Below the pieces are notes generated by a model. It made no database searches, had not been told where the DNA came from, and saw only the letters and a list, made by a program, of their open reading frames with translations. Source: Allofournierella sp. (lineage in GTDB: Bacteria; Bacillota; Clostridia; Oscillospirales; Ruminococcaceae). Taken from it: a DNA stretch of 6,544 nt. This document shows, in pieces, positions 1 to 5,501 of this stretch. Every line of letters begins with the position of its first letter. Positions within the stretch are counted from its first letter, which is position 1. The stretch is from positions 1 through 6,544 of the forward strand of contig JAHHRU010000024.1 in assembly GCA_020025635.1 (NCBI GenBank). The letters are read 5' to 3'. A program made the position numbers and the translations under genes.

Positions 1-54
1 ATATTATCCTTCCACAGGGCTTTTTTGTGCTGTCCGTACAAATTGGAGCAGTTC

Positions 55-79
55 AAAGGGATCCCGGCCCTTTTTCTTT
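55..79 (+). terminator. Possible rho-independent terminator of an upstream off-window gene
   Basis: A 6-bp stem, AAAGGG (55-60) with CCCTTT (68-73), encloses a 7-nt loop and runs into a T-rich tract (71-79, broken by one C). The T tract lies only on the plus-strand side, so it would end a plus-strand transcript entering from the left edge. No coding frame was recognised in positions 1-95. The stem is short, so the call is tentative. Confidence 0.4.
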
Positions 80-120
80 GAAACCGTGACAGGTTATGAA
101 AGAAAACAAAACCCAAGGCA

Positions 121-170
121 AAATAAAAGAAAAGGGCCTGCCGCCTGTGCAGCACAGACAGCAGGCCCTT
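121..170 (-). terminator. Rho-independent terminator of the metal-efflux operon
   Basis: Perfect 10-bp inverted repeat: AAGGGCCTGC (132-141) pairs with GCAGGCCCTT (161-170). The 19-nt loop holds a second short stem, CTGTG (145-149) with CACAG (153-157). Read on the minus strand, the stem is followed by a T-rich run (complement of 121-131). It sits 41 nt past the stop codon of the ATPase gene. There is no T tract on the plus-strand side, so it should act only on the minus strand. Confidence 0.85.
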
Positions 171-210
171 GCGATGATGCGGGAACCTTTTCCAAAACGT
201 TTTTTGGGCT

Positions 211-2109
211 TTATCCAATTTCGCAGGCAGTCTGCGGCAGAGCTGCCGTCTGTGAAGTGTGAGGGCGCAGGGTGCGGCTTGCGTTCAAAACCGCCAGCAG
301 CATAACGCCCACATCCGCAAAAATAGCAGCTTCCATGCCGGCAAGGCCCAAAGCGCCCAAAATAAGGCAGACAGCCTTTATTACCAGAATGAACACGATG
401 TTCTGCCGCACAATGGAAAGGCAGCGGCGGGAAATGGCAATGGCATCCACGATTTTTGCCGGGTCGTCATCCATCAGCACGATATCGGCCGCTTCAATGG
501 CGGCATCAGACCCAAGGGCACCCATGGCGATGCCCACATCGGCCCGGGAAAGCACCGGCGCATCGTTGATGCCGTCACCCACAAAGGCCAGGGTGGAGCC
601 GGCGGGCTTCTCTGCAAGAAGGGCCTCCAGCTTATCCATCTTGTCACCGGGCAAAAGCTGGCTGTATACTTCGGCGATGCCCAGCTGACGGCCCACACGC
701 TGAGCGGTTTCGGCCTGGTCACCGGTAAGCATCACAGTGCGGACGTTTCGGCTGTTCAGCGCCTGAATGGCCGGCGCCGAGGTAGGCTTGCACTGGTCGT
801 TCACCAAAATGCAGCCAAGGAAACGGCCGTCCAGAGCAACGTATACCCGGGTGCCGGGCTCGGTGCAGGGAACGTAATCGATGCCAAGCTCTTCCATCAG
901 CCGGTGGCTGCCGGCGGCAGCGGGCCGGCCATCCACCAAGGCGGTAACGCCCCGGCCTGCGGTTTCCTTCACATCGGCCACCCGGCCGGAATCGGCTTTT
1001 GCGGGCAGGGCTTCCTGCAAGCTGCGGCTGATGGGGTGGTTTGACCAGCTTTCGGTCAAAGCGGCGGTTTCCAGCAGCTCTTTTTCGGTTACGCCCTCGG
1101 CCGGGAAGAGGCTGCTTACCCGGAACACGCCCTGGGTGAGGGTGCCGGTTTTGTCAAACACCACCGTGCGCACGCTGGCAAGGGCTTCCAGATAATTGCC
1201 GCCCTTGACAAGGATGCCCGCACGGCCGGCGCCGCCGATGCAGCCGAAAAAGGAGAGCGGAACACTGATGACCAGCGCACAGGGGCAGCTGATAACAAGG
1301 AAGGTGAGGGCACGGCTCAGCCAAACGGCCCAGCCGCCCACAAACACAGGGGGCAGAACGGCCAGCGCCAGAGCTGCCGCGCAGACCAGCGGGGTATACC
1401 AGCGGGCAAATTTGGCAATGAAATTCTCCGCTTTTGCCTTTTTCAGGCTGGAATTTTCCACCAATTCCAAAATGCGGTTCACGGTGGAATCCTCAAACGG
1501 CTTTGTAACCTCCACCCGGAGAAGCCCGCTGTCGTTCACACAGCCGCTGATAACGGTATCCCCTGGGCTGACAGAGCGGGGCAGGCTTTCGCCGGTAAGT
1601 GCGCTGGTGTTCAGGGTCGAGCTGCCTTCCACCACTTTGCCGTCCAGCGGGACCCGCTCACCGGGGCGCACCAGGATGAAATCGCCCACGGCCACCTCTT
1701 CCGGGTCCACCTGCTCCACCTCGCCGTCCTTCCAAAGGTTGGCCCAGTCGGGGCGGATGTCCATCAAAGCGGAAATGCTGCGGCGGCTGCGCCCGACCGC
1801 AAGGCCCTGAAGCAGCTCGCCGGCCTGATAAAACAGCATAACGGCAACGGCTTCACCGTATTCGCCCAGCGCGACCGCACCCACAGTGGCAACGGCCATC
1901 AGAAAGTTTTCGTCCAGCAGCTCGCCGTGCAGGATGCCCGCAGCGGCCCGGCGCAATACGTCATGGCCGATGAGAAGATACGGGATCATATACAGCGCAA
2001 ACGCGGCAAACCCCGGCACAGGCACCAGCGAAAGGAAAAGCCGGACCGCCAAAAACAGGCCGGCGGCCAGAAGGATGCGGGTGAGCATCCGTTTTTGCTT
2101 TTTGGTCAT
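211..2109 (-). CDS. cadA: P1B-2-type heavy-metal (Zn/Cd/Pb) efflux P-type ATPase without an N-terminal HMA domain
   Basis: Inner-membrane pump of 632 residues that couples ATP hydrolysis to export of soft divalent metals. Visible P-type ATPase motifs are the actuator TGES (172-175), the membrane metal site CPC (275-277), the phosphorylated D319 in DKTGT, the nucleotide-domain HP (358-359), TGD (462-464) and GDGxNDAP (511-518). Subtype evidence: a Lys in the seventh helix (K578) and a D-x-G motif in the eighth (D599-V-G601) match the ZntA/CadA (P1B-2) pattern rather than copper pumps. Hydrophobic stretches fit eight helices, at about 12-31, 34-47, 66-82, 84-105, 234-256, 263-287, 568-588 and 590-612. 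The first helix starts right after a basic N-terminus (MTKKQKR), so the usual fused HMA domain is absent; a separate HMA protein is encoded 28 nt upstream. A GGAG site lies 9 nt before the ATG. This is the last gene of the operon. Zn, Cd and Pb cannot be told apart from sequence; cadA is used in the family sense (zntA would serve equally). Confidence 0.95.
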   Translation of the reverse strand: MTKKQKRMLTRILLAAGLFLAVRLFLSLVPVPGFAAFALYMIPYLLIGHDVLRRAAAGILHGELLDENFLMAVATVGAVALGEYGEAVAVMLFYQAGELLQGLAVGRSRRSISALMDIRPDWANLWKDGEVEQVDPEEVAVGDFILVRPGERVPLDGKVVEGSSTLNTSALTGESLPRSVSPGDTVISGCVNDSGLLRVEVTKPFEDSTVNRILELVENSSLKKAKAENFIAKFARWYTPLVCAAALALAVLPPVFVGGWAVWLSRALTFLVISCPCALVISVPLSFFGCIGGAGRAGILVKGGNYLEALASVRTVVFDKTGTLTQGVFRVSSLFPAEGVTEKELLETAALTESWSNHPISRSLQEALPAKADSGRVADVKETAGRGVTALVDGRPAAAGSHRLMEELGIDYVPCTEPGTRVYVALDGRFLGCILVNDQCKPTSAPAIQALNSRNVRTVMLTGDQAETAQRVGRQLGIAEVYSQLLPGDKMDKLEALLAEKPAGSTLAFVGDGINDAPVLSRADVGIAMGALGSDAAIEAADIVLMDDDPAKIVDAIAISRRCLSIVRQNIVFILVIKAVCLILGALGLAGMEAAIFADVGVMLLAVLNASRTLRPHTSQTAALPQTACEIG

Positions 2110-2137
2110 GTTCCGTCACTCCGTTCAAAAAATGGGG

Positions 2138-2353
2138 TTACAGTTCGATCTCAAAATCCGAATCCACCTTTTTGCAGACCCGGACCACTTCAGCAAGGGT
2201 CTCATCAAAGCGGGCATCGTCGATGTCCACAGCCAGCTTCTGGGTCATGAAGCTTACCGAAACAGAGTTCACGCCCTCGACCTTCTGGGCGGCGGCTTCC
2301 ATCTTTGCGGCGCAGTTTGCGCAGTCTACTTCGATTTTGAATTTCTTTTTCAT
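2138..2353 (-). CDS. Free-standing heavy-metal-associated (HMA) domain protein
   Basis: Cytoplasmic protein of 71 residues that is one complete HMA (MerP/Atx1-like ferredoxin-fold) domain. The metal-binding loop is V-D-C11-A-N-C14-A near the N-terminus. The Asp before the first Cys is the form seen in the N-terminal domains of ZntA-type Zn/Cd/Pb ATPases, whereas copper chaperones usually have GMxCxxC. No signal peptide is visible. The gene lies between the ArsR regulator (26 nt away) and an ATPase that lacks this domain (28 nt away), so it very likely supplies the missing domain in trans, as metal donor or regulatory partner. An AGGAG site (complement of 2363-2367) lies 9 nt before the ATG. 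The family is secure; the trans role is inferred from context. Confidence 0.92.
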   Translation of the reverse strand: MKKKFKIEVDCANCAAKMEAAAQKVEGVNSVSVSFMTQKLAVDIDDARFDETLAEVVRVCKKVDSDFEIEL

Positions 2354-2379
2354 AGTGGGAAACTCCTCTCAAAATTTGT

Positions 2380-2727
2380 TTATTCAGAAATATGCTCAAG
2401 ACCCAGGCTGATGATGGAACGCACATGGTCATCATCCAGGGCATAGTAGACGGTGCGGCCCTCCCGGCGGAACTTGATCAGCTTGGCGGCCTTTAAAAGC
2501 CGCAGCTGATGGCTCACGGCAGAGGGGGTCATGTCCAGGCACTGGGCAATGCTGTTGACACACAGTTCACTTTCAAATAAAACATACAGAATGCGCATGC
2601 GGGTGGAATCACCGAACATCTTAAAAAGCTCGGCCAGATCATACAGGATCTCATCATCTGGAAGCTGATCCCGAATGGAGCCTGGCGGCGGGCAGTGGCA
2701 TTCCGGCGTGCAGGGGGTCTGCTGCAT
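2380..2727 (-). CDS. ArsR/SmtB-family metal-sensing transcriptional repressor (CadC/SmtB-like)
   Basis: Winged-helix repressor of 115 residues that should bind the operator just upstream and leave it on metal binding. The HTH region is around 54-80 (SIAQCLDMTPSAVSHQLRLL), followed by a beta wing (FRREGRTVYYAL). The C-terminal helix has D99-x-H101 and, 11 residues on, H112-x-x-E115. This matches residue for residue the alpha-5 Zn site of SmtB (D104, H106, H117, E120). The N-terminus carries C6, C10 and C12, and C56 sits in ELCV, recalling the CadC alpha-3N site, but the second Cys of CadC's ELCVC is Asn58 here. The frame stays open upstream to 3015; the ATG at 2725-2727 was chosen because AGGAGG (complement of 2734-2739) precedes it and the upstream extension would cross the promoter. 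It is first in the operon and probably autoregulated. Confidence 0.93.
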   Translation of the reverse strand: MQQTPCTPECHCPPPGSIRDQLPDDEILYDLAELFKMFGDSTRMRILYVLFESELCVNSIAQCLDMTPSAVSHQLRLLKAAKLIKFRREGRTVYYALDDDHVRSIISLGLEHISE

Positions 2728-2751
2728 AAGGTTCCTCCTCTCATAAAACAA

Positions 2752-2775
2752 ATATATGAACATTTGTTCATATAT
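2752..2775 (-). promoter_or_regulatory. Palindromic operator for the ArsR/SmtB-type repressor
   Basis: Perfect 11-bp inverted repeat, ATATATGAACA (2752-2762) and TGTTCATATAT (2765-2775), separated by two bases. The TGAACA-N2-TGTTCA core is the classic 12-2-12-type operator of SmtB/ZiaR/CadC-family sensors. It begins 3 bp downstream of the -10 element, covers the predicted transcription start (near 2772), and lies 24 nt before the repressor start codon. Bound repressor would therefore block initiation of the whole operon. Confidence 0.9.
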
Positions 2776-2778
2776 CAT

Positions 2779-2807
2779 ATTATATACATGGTGAAGGGGC
2801 CCGTCAA
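2779..2807 (-). promoter_or_regulatory. Sigma-A promoter of the metal-efflux operon
   Basis: On the minus strand a -35 box TTGACG (2802-2807) is followed by a 17-bp spacer and a perfect -10 box TATAAT (2779-2784). Transcription should start near 2772, giving a leader of about 45 nt before the repressor ATG. The adjacent palindromic operator makes metal-dependent repression the obvious control. Confidence 0.88.
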
Positions 2808-2991
2808 GTGAAAAAAACAAGAACTGGACACTTGCCTGAAAATGTATAAAAAGTCTGCCGAAAACAGGCGGCAAAAGAAAACATATTATAAAGAATCCCC
2901 GGCGAAGGTTCCTTTTTGCGGCAAAATCAGCTATGCTTAATAAGAATACCTTTATTGAATAAAAATAAAGAAAGGAACGGTTTTTCCGAAA

Positions 2992-4398
2992 ATGAAGGTC
3001 TGGAAGAACATCCAAGGAATCCTAAAGGTTCTGCTGATCGCATATCTGGTGATTTTTGCTGCAGAGGTGCTGCTGCCTTCGCTTGAACACAAAAAGGTGA
3101 GTGAAGAGTTTGCTGCTGCGGCCGGCCAGCTGAAAGAACCTGCCGCTGCAGCCGGTGAGCGGGTGCTGAACATTGAAGAAAACGAAGATGCGCTTTTGTG
3201 GCGGCTGCGGCTGATCGAAAATGCAAAAGAGGAGATCGTTCTTTCCAGCTTCGATTTTGACAGCGACCAGAGCGGCACCGATATTCAGGCGGCACTGCAG
3301 GCGGCAGCACGCCGGGGCGTGAAGGTGCGCATCCTTGTGGATGGCATCAACGGCACTCTCAGCTGGTATACCGGCGCGCCGCTGCGGGCCCTTTCGGCTC
3401 AGCCGAATGTGGAGCTGAAACTTTACAACCCCATCGATCTGCTGCGGCCGGACCGACTGTGCTACCGGCTGCATGACAAATACCTGATGGTGGATGATAC
3501 GGCCCTGATTTTGGGCGGGCGCAACACCAACGACCTTTTCCTGGGACAAACCACCGAAAAATCCAACCATGACCGGGATATTTTGGTGTGGAACCCGGAT
3601 GGGCACGGCGGCGTGCAGCAGGAGCTCAAGGCCTATTTCCAAAAGGTCTGGGAGCTGCCGGTGAGCCGGGTGCGGCAGCCCAGGCTGAAAAACAGCACCG
3701 AAAAGCAGGCGCAGCTGCTGGAAAAGCGATATGAGACCCTGAAGGGAAAATATCCCGAAGCCTTTCAGCCGATGGAGCTTGAAAAGGAGACCTTCCCGGT
3801 GAACAGCATTTCGCTGTGGACAAATCCCATTCAGCCCAAATCCAAGGAGCCGCAGCTGTGGCACCTGCTTCAAAGCCGGATGATGGAGGGAAGCTCTGTG
3901 CGCATCCAGACCCCGTACATTGTGTGCGACAGCCGGATGTATGAAGCGCTGGATGAACTGGCAGCCCCCGGCCGGCGGGTGGAGATCATCACCAACGCAG
4001 TGGAAAACGGCGCAAATCCCTTTGGGTGTTCCGATTACCTCAACAGCAAAAAGAAGATCCTCGGCACCGGCGTGGAAATTTATGAGCAGCACAGCGACCA
4101 GTCGGCCCACACCAAAACCTTCCTGGTGGATGACCGATGGAGCATGGTGGGGTCGTTCAATCTGGATATGCGCAGTACTTACCTGAACAGCGAATTGATG
4201 CTGGCCATCGACAGCCCTCAGCTGAATGCCCGTTTGCAAAAGGCTTTTGATGAAGGGGCGCGCAGCAGCGTGCATGTGCTGGCGGACGGCACCGAAACGC
4301 CGGGCGAAGAATGTGAACTCAGAACAATGGCGATCGCAAAAAAACTGCTGTATACGGTGATGCGGCTGCTGACACTGCCGGTGCGGCACCTTTTATAA
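2992..4398 (+). CDS. Membrane-anchored phospholipase D/cardiolipin synthase-like protein (ClsC-like, two HKD motifs)
   Basis: Protein of 468 residues with one hydrophobic N-terminal helix (about 8-29), an Ala/Glu-rich linker (35-57) and two PLD catalytic halves. HKD motif 1 is H161-x-K163-x4-D168 followed by GGRN (175-178); motif 2 is H373-x-K375-x4-D380 followed by GSFN (387-390). Both are intact, so the enzyme should be active, forming a phospho-histidine intermediate. Length, the GGRNxxDxFxG stretch after motif 1 and the DDRWxxxGSFNLDxRS block after motif 2 recall ClsC (YmdC) of enterobacteria, which makes cardiolipin. A role in phospholipid transfer at the membrane is therefore the best guess, but substrate and reaction (synthase, phospholipase or nuclease) are not fixed by the motifs. 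The C-terminus ends in a basic, hydrophobic segment (about 447-468). The best Shine-Dalgarno, AAAGGA (2971-2976), is 15 nt from the ATG, unusually far; no upstream in-frame start competes. acpS follows after 15 nt. Confidence 0.88.
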   Translation: MKVWKNIQGILKVLLIAYLVIFAAEVLLPSLEHKKVSEEFAAAAGQLKEPAAAAGERVLNIEENEDALLWRLRLIENAKEEIVLSSFDFDSDQSGTDIQAALQAAARRGVKVRILVDGINGTLSWYTGAPLRALSAQPNVELKLYNPIDLLRPDRLCYRLHDKYLMVDDTALILGGRNTNDLFLGQTTEKSNHDRDILVWNPDGHGGVQQELKAYFQKVWELPVSRVRQPRLKNSTEKQAQLLEKRYETLKGKYPEAFQPMELEKETFPVNSISLWTNPIQPKSKEPQLWHLLQSRMMEGSSVRIQTPYIVCDSRMYEALDELAAPGRRVEIITNAVENGANPFGCSDYLNSKKKILGTGVEIYEQHSDQSAHTKTFLVDDRWSMVGSFNLDMRSTYLNSELMLAIDSPQLNARLQKAFDEGARSSVHVLADGTETPGEECELRTMAIAKKLLYTVMRLLTLPVRHLL

Positions 4399-4413
4399 AA
4401 AGGAGAGGATAAA
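4399..4413 (+). promoter_or_regulatory. Ribosome binding site in the short gap before acpS
   Basis: The 15-nt gap between the phospholipase-like gene and acpS consists of an A-rich stretch with AGGAGAGG (4401-4408) ending 5 nt before the acpS ATG. There is no room for a promoter or terminator, which supports cotranscription of the two genes. Confidence 0.75.
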
Positions 4414-4788
4414 ATGGTAACAGGAGTGGGAACCGACCTTGTGGAGATCCGGCGAATGGAAAAAAGCCTGGAAAGCCCGGCTTTCTGGCAGCGGGTGTTC
4501 GGCCCGCAGGAACAGCAATGGCTGAAAACCCTTGCGCCCGGGCATCGGGCACAGTCTGCGGCGGCCTGCTTTGCGGCAAAGGAAGCTTTTTTGAAAGCCT
4601 GCGGCCGGGGCCTGGGCGGATTTGCGCTCTGCGAGATCCAAACCCTGCGAAAGGAAAGCGGGGAACCCTATTATCATTTGACAGGGCAGGCCGGGGAATT
4701 CCTCAAACAAAAGGAAATTTCGGCCCTGGTGTCGCTCTCACATGAGAATGGGTTTGCGCTGGCCTTTGCACTTTTGCAAAAGGAATGA
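4414..4788 (+). CDS. acpS: Holo-[acyl-carrier-protein] synthase
   Basis: AcpS transfers the 4'-phosphopantetheine arm of coenzyme A to the conserved serine of apo-ACP, a Mg-dependent cytoplasmic step needed for fatty-acid synthesis. The 124-residue product has the normal family length. It shows the N-terminal GTDLVEI motif (metal-binding D8), the FAAKEAFLKA helix with K56 and E57, the G-E-P turn (83-85), and the C-terminal SLSHE motif (107-111). The start follows a strong AGGAGAGG site. It lies 15 nt after the phospholipase-like gene, giving a small lipid-metabolism pair. In many Firmicutes acpS lies near alr or a NAD(P)H-hydrate dehydratase gene; neither is seen here. Confidence 0.95.
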   Translation: MVTGVGTDLVEIRRMEKSLESPAFWQRVFGPQEQQWLKTLAPGHRAQSAAACFAAKEAFLKACGRGLGGFALCEIQTLRKESGEPYYHLTGQAGEFLKQKEISALVSLSHENGFALAFALLQKE

Positions 4789-4849
4789 TATGATGGAACA
4801 GCTGGAAAGGGCAAAGCAGAGGTCTTGCACACAGCCTTGCCTTAAAATT

Positions 4850-4886
4850 TTTGAAAAGATTTTTCAAAGGCGCAATAAACAGCGCC
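4850..4886 (+). repeat. Two adjacent inverted repeats upstream of the sigma-factor gene
   Basis: The first repeat is TTTGAAAA (4850-4857) and TTTTCAAA (4861-4868), a perfect 8-bp arm pair around a 3-nt centre. Directly abutting it is GGCGC (4869-4873) and GCGCC (4882-4886) around an 8-nt centre. Neither is followed by a T tract, so a terminator for acpS is unlikely. They could be protein-binding sites or leader RNA hairpins. They overlap the possible promoter described separately. Confidence 0.55.
4851..4879 (+). promoter_or_regulatory. Possible sigma-A-type promoter of the sigma/anti-sigma operon
   Basis: TTGAAA (4851-4856, one mismatch to TTGACA) is followed after 17 bp by AATAAA (4874-4879, four of six matches to TATAAT). 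Transcription would start near 4886, about 30 nt before the sigma-factor start. The spacing is ideal but the -10 box is weak. Read-through from acpS, or an ECF-type autoregulated promoter that I could not recognise, remain possible. Confidence 0.3.
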
Positions 4887-4916
4887 CTTCAAACATTACA
4901 CAGATGACAGGAGCGA

Positions 4917-5501
4917 ATGGAAGTGATATGGATGCAGACCACCGCGACACAAATTTCAGCGCAGCAGGAGGCAGAACGCCTGGATGAACTCCTTTCCGGC
5001 ATTGCCGCCGGAAACCGAGATTCTCTTGCCCAGCTGTATGACCGTACCCGGGCGGCCGTATACGGGCTGGCGTTGTCTTACATGAAAAACAAAAGCGATG
5101 CTGAAGATGTGGCACAGGATACCTACGTTCAGATCTGGAACTGCGCGAAGAGTTTTCGGCCGCAGGGGCGTCCCATGGCATGGCTGATGACCGTTACCCG
5201 CAACATGGCTTTGCAGCAGCTGCGCCGCAAGGGCAGAGAGCAAACCATGGAACCGGAAGAATGGGATCAGCTGCCGGCCCCCCAAAGCACAGGAAGAACA
5301 GAAGACCAGGAGCTGATCCATCAGCTGCTGAGCCTTCTGACTGCCGAAGAAAGCAGGATCATCACGCTGCACGCGGTTGCCGGCCTTAAACACCGGGAAA
5401 TTGCGCAGCTGGCGGATTTACCGCTGGCAACCGAGCTTTCCAAGTATCACCGCGCCCTGAAAAAACTGAAAAACGTAATGGAAGGAGAGGACACACAGTG
5501 A
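4917..5501 (+). CDS. ECF-type RNA polymerase sigma factor (sigma-70 family)
   Basis: Alternative sigma factor of up to 194 residues. Region 2 spans about 38-105: the core-binding LYDRTRAAVYGLALSYM segment, the acidic DAEDVAQDTYVQIW helix (61-74) and the AWLMTVTRNMALQQLRRK stretch (88-105) that contacts the -10 element. A linker (106-131) leads to region 4 at about 132-187, with its helix-turn-helix ending in LPLATELSKYHRALKKLK for -35 recognition. No region 1 or 3 is present, as expected for ECF factors. Start choice is uncertain: the first ATG is only 3 nt after AGGAG (4909-4913), while an in-frame GTG at 4923 (9 nt from the same site) and an ATG at 4932 are alternatives that lose only 2-5 residues. 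Its TGA overlaps the GTG start of the membrane anti-sigma gene, indicating translational coupling and a cognate pair. The regulon cannot be read from this window. Confidence 0.92.
   Translation: MEVIWMQTTATQISAQQEAERLDELLSGIAAGNRDSLAQLYDRTRAAVYGLALSYMKNKSDAEDVAQDTYVQIWNCAKSFRPQGRPMAWLMTVTRNMALQQLRRKGREQTMEPEEWDQLPAPQSTGRTEDQELIHQLLSLLTAEESRIITLHAVAGLKHREIAQLADLPLATELSKYHRALKKLKNVMEGEDTQ

Noticed and set aside
259..1044. Long plus-strand open frame (261 codons) opposite the ATPase gene
   Set aside because: It is antisense to a gene with every P-type ATPase motif, has His/Gly/Gln-rich composition with no recognisable domain, and no convincing ribosome binding site.
2856..2873. TGCCG/CGGCA inverted repeat with a T run on the minus-strand side, as a terminator
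   Set aside because: The stem is only 5 bp, the T run starts after a 3-nt gap, and no minus-strand gene lies upstream that would need terminating.
2868..2926. Direct repeat GCGGCAAAA at 2868-2876 and 2918-2926
   Set aside because: Two 9-bp copies in an A-rich intergenic stretch are compatible with chance; no further copies or palindromic context support a regulator site.
2884..2943. Promoter for the phospholipase-like gene (TATTAT at 2884, or TTGCGG/TAATAA at 2916-2943)
   Set aside because: Neither candidate combines a good -35 with a good -10 at 16-18 bp, so none was annotated although a promoter must exist in 2811-2991 or further upstream.
2728..3015. N-terminal extension of the ArsR-type regulator to an ATG at 3015
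   Set aside because: It would run through the -35, -10 and operator sequences; the internal ATG at 2725-2727 has an AGGAGG site and gives the usual family length.
3022..4389. 455-codon minus-strand open frame opposite the phospholipase-like gene
   Set aside because: The plus-strand frame has two intact HKD motifs and a membrane anchor. The antisense product is His/Gln/Leu-rich without known motifs, as expected from codon bias on the coding strand.
4790..4987. Small plus-strand frame starting at the ATG at 4790 (65 residues) between acpS and the sigma gene
   Set aside because: It has only a weak AAAGGA-type site inside the acpS end, overlaps the sigma gene in another frame, runs through both inverted repeats, and resembles no known protein.
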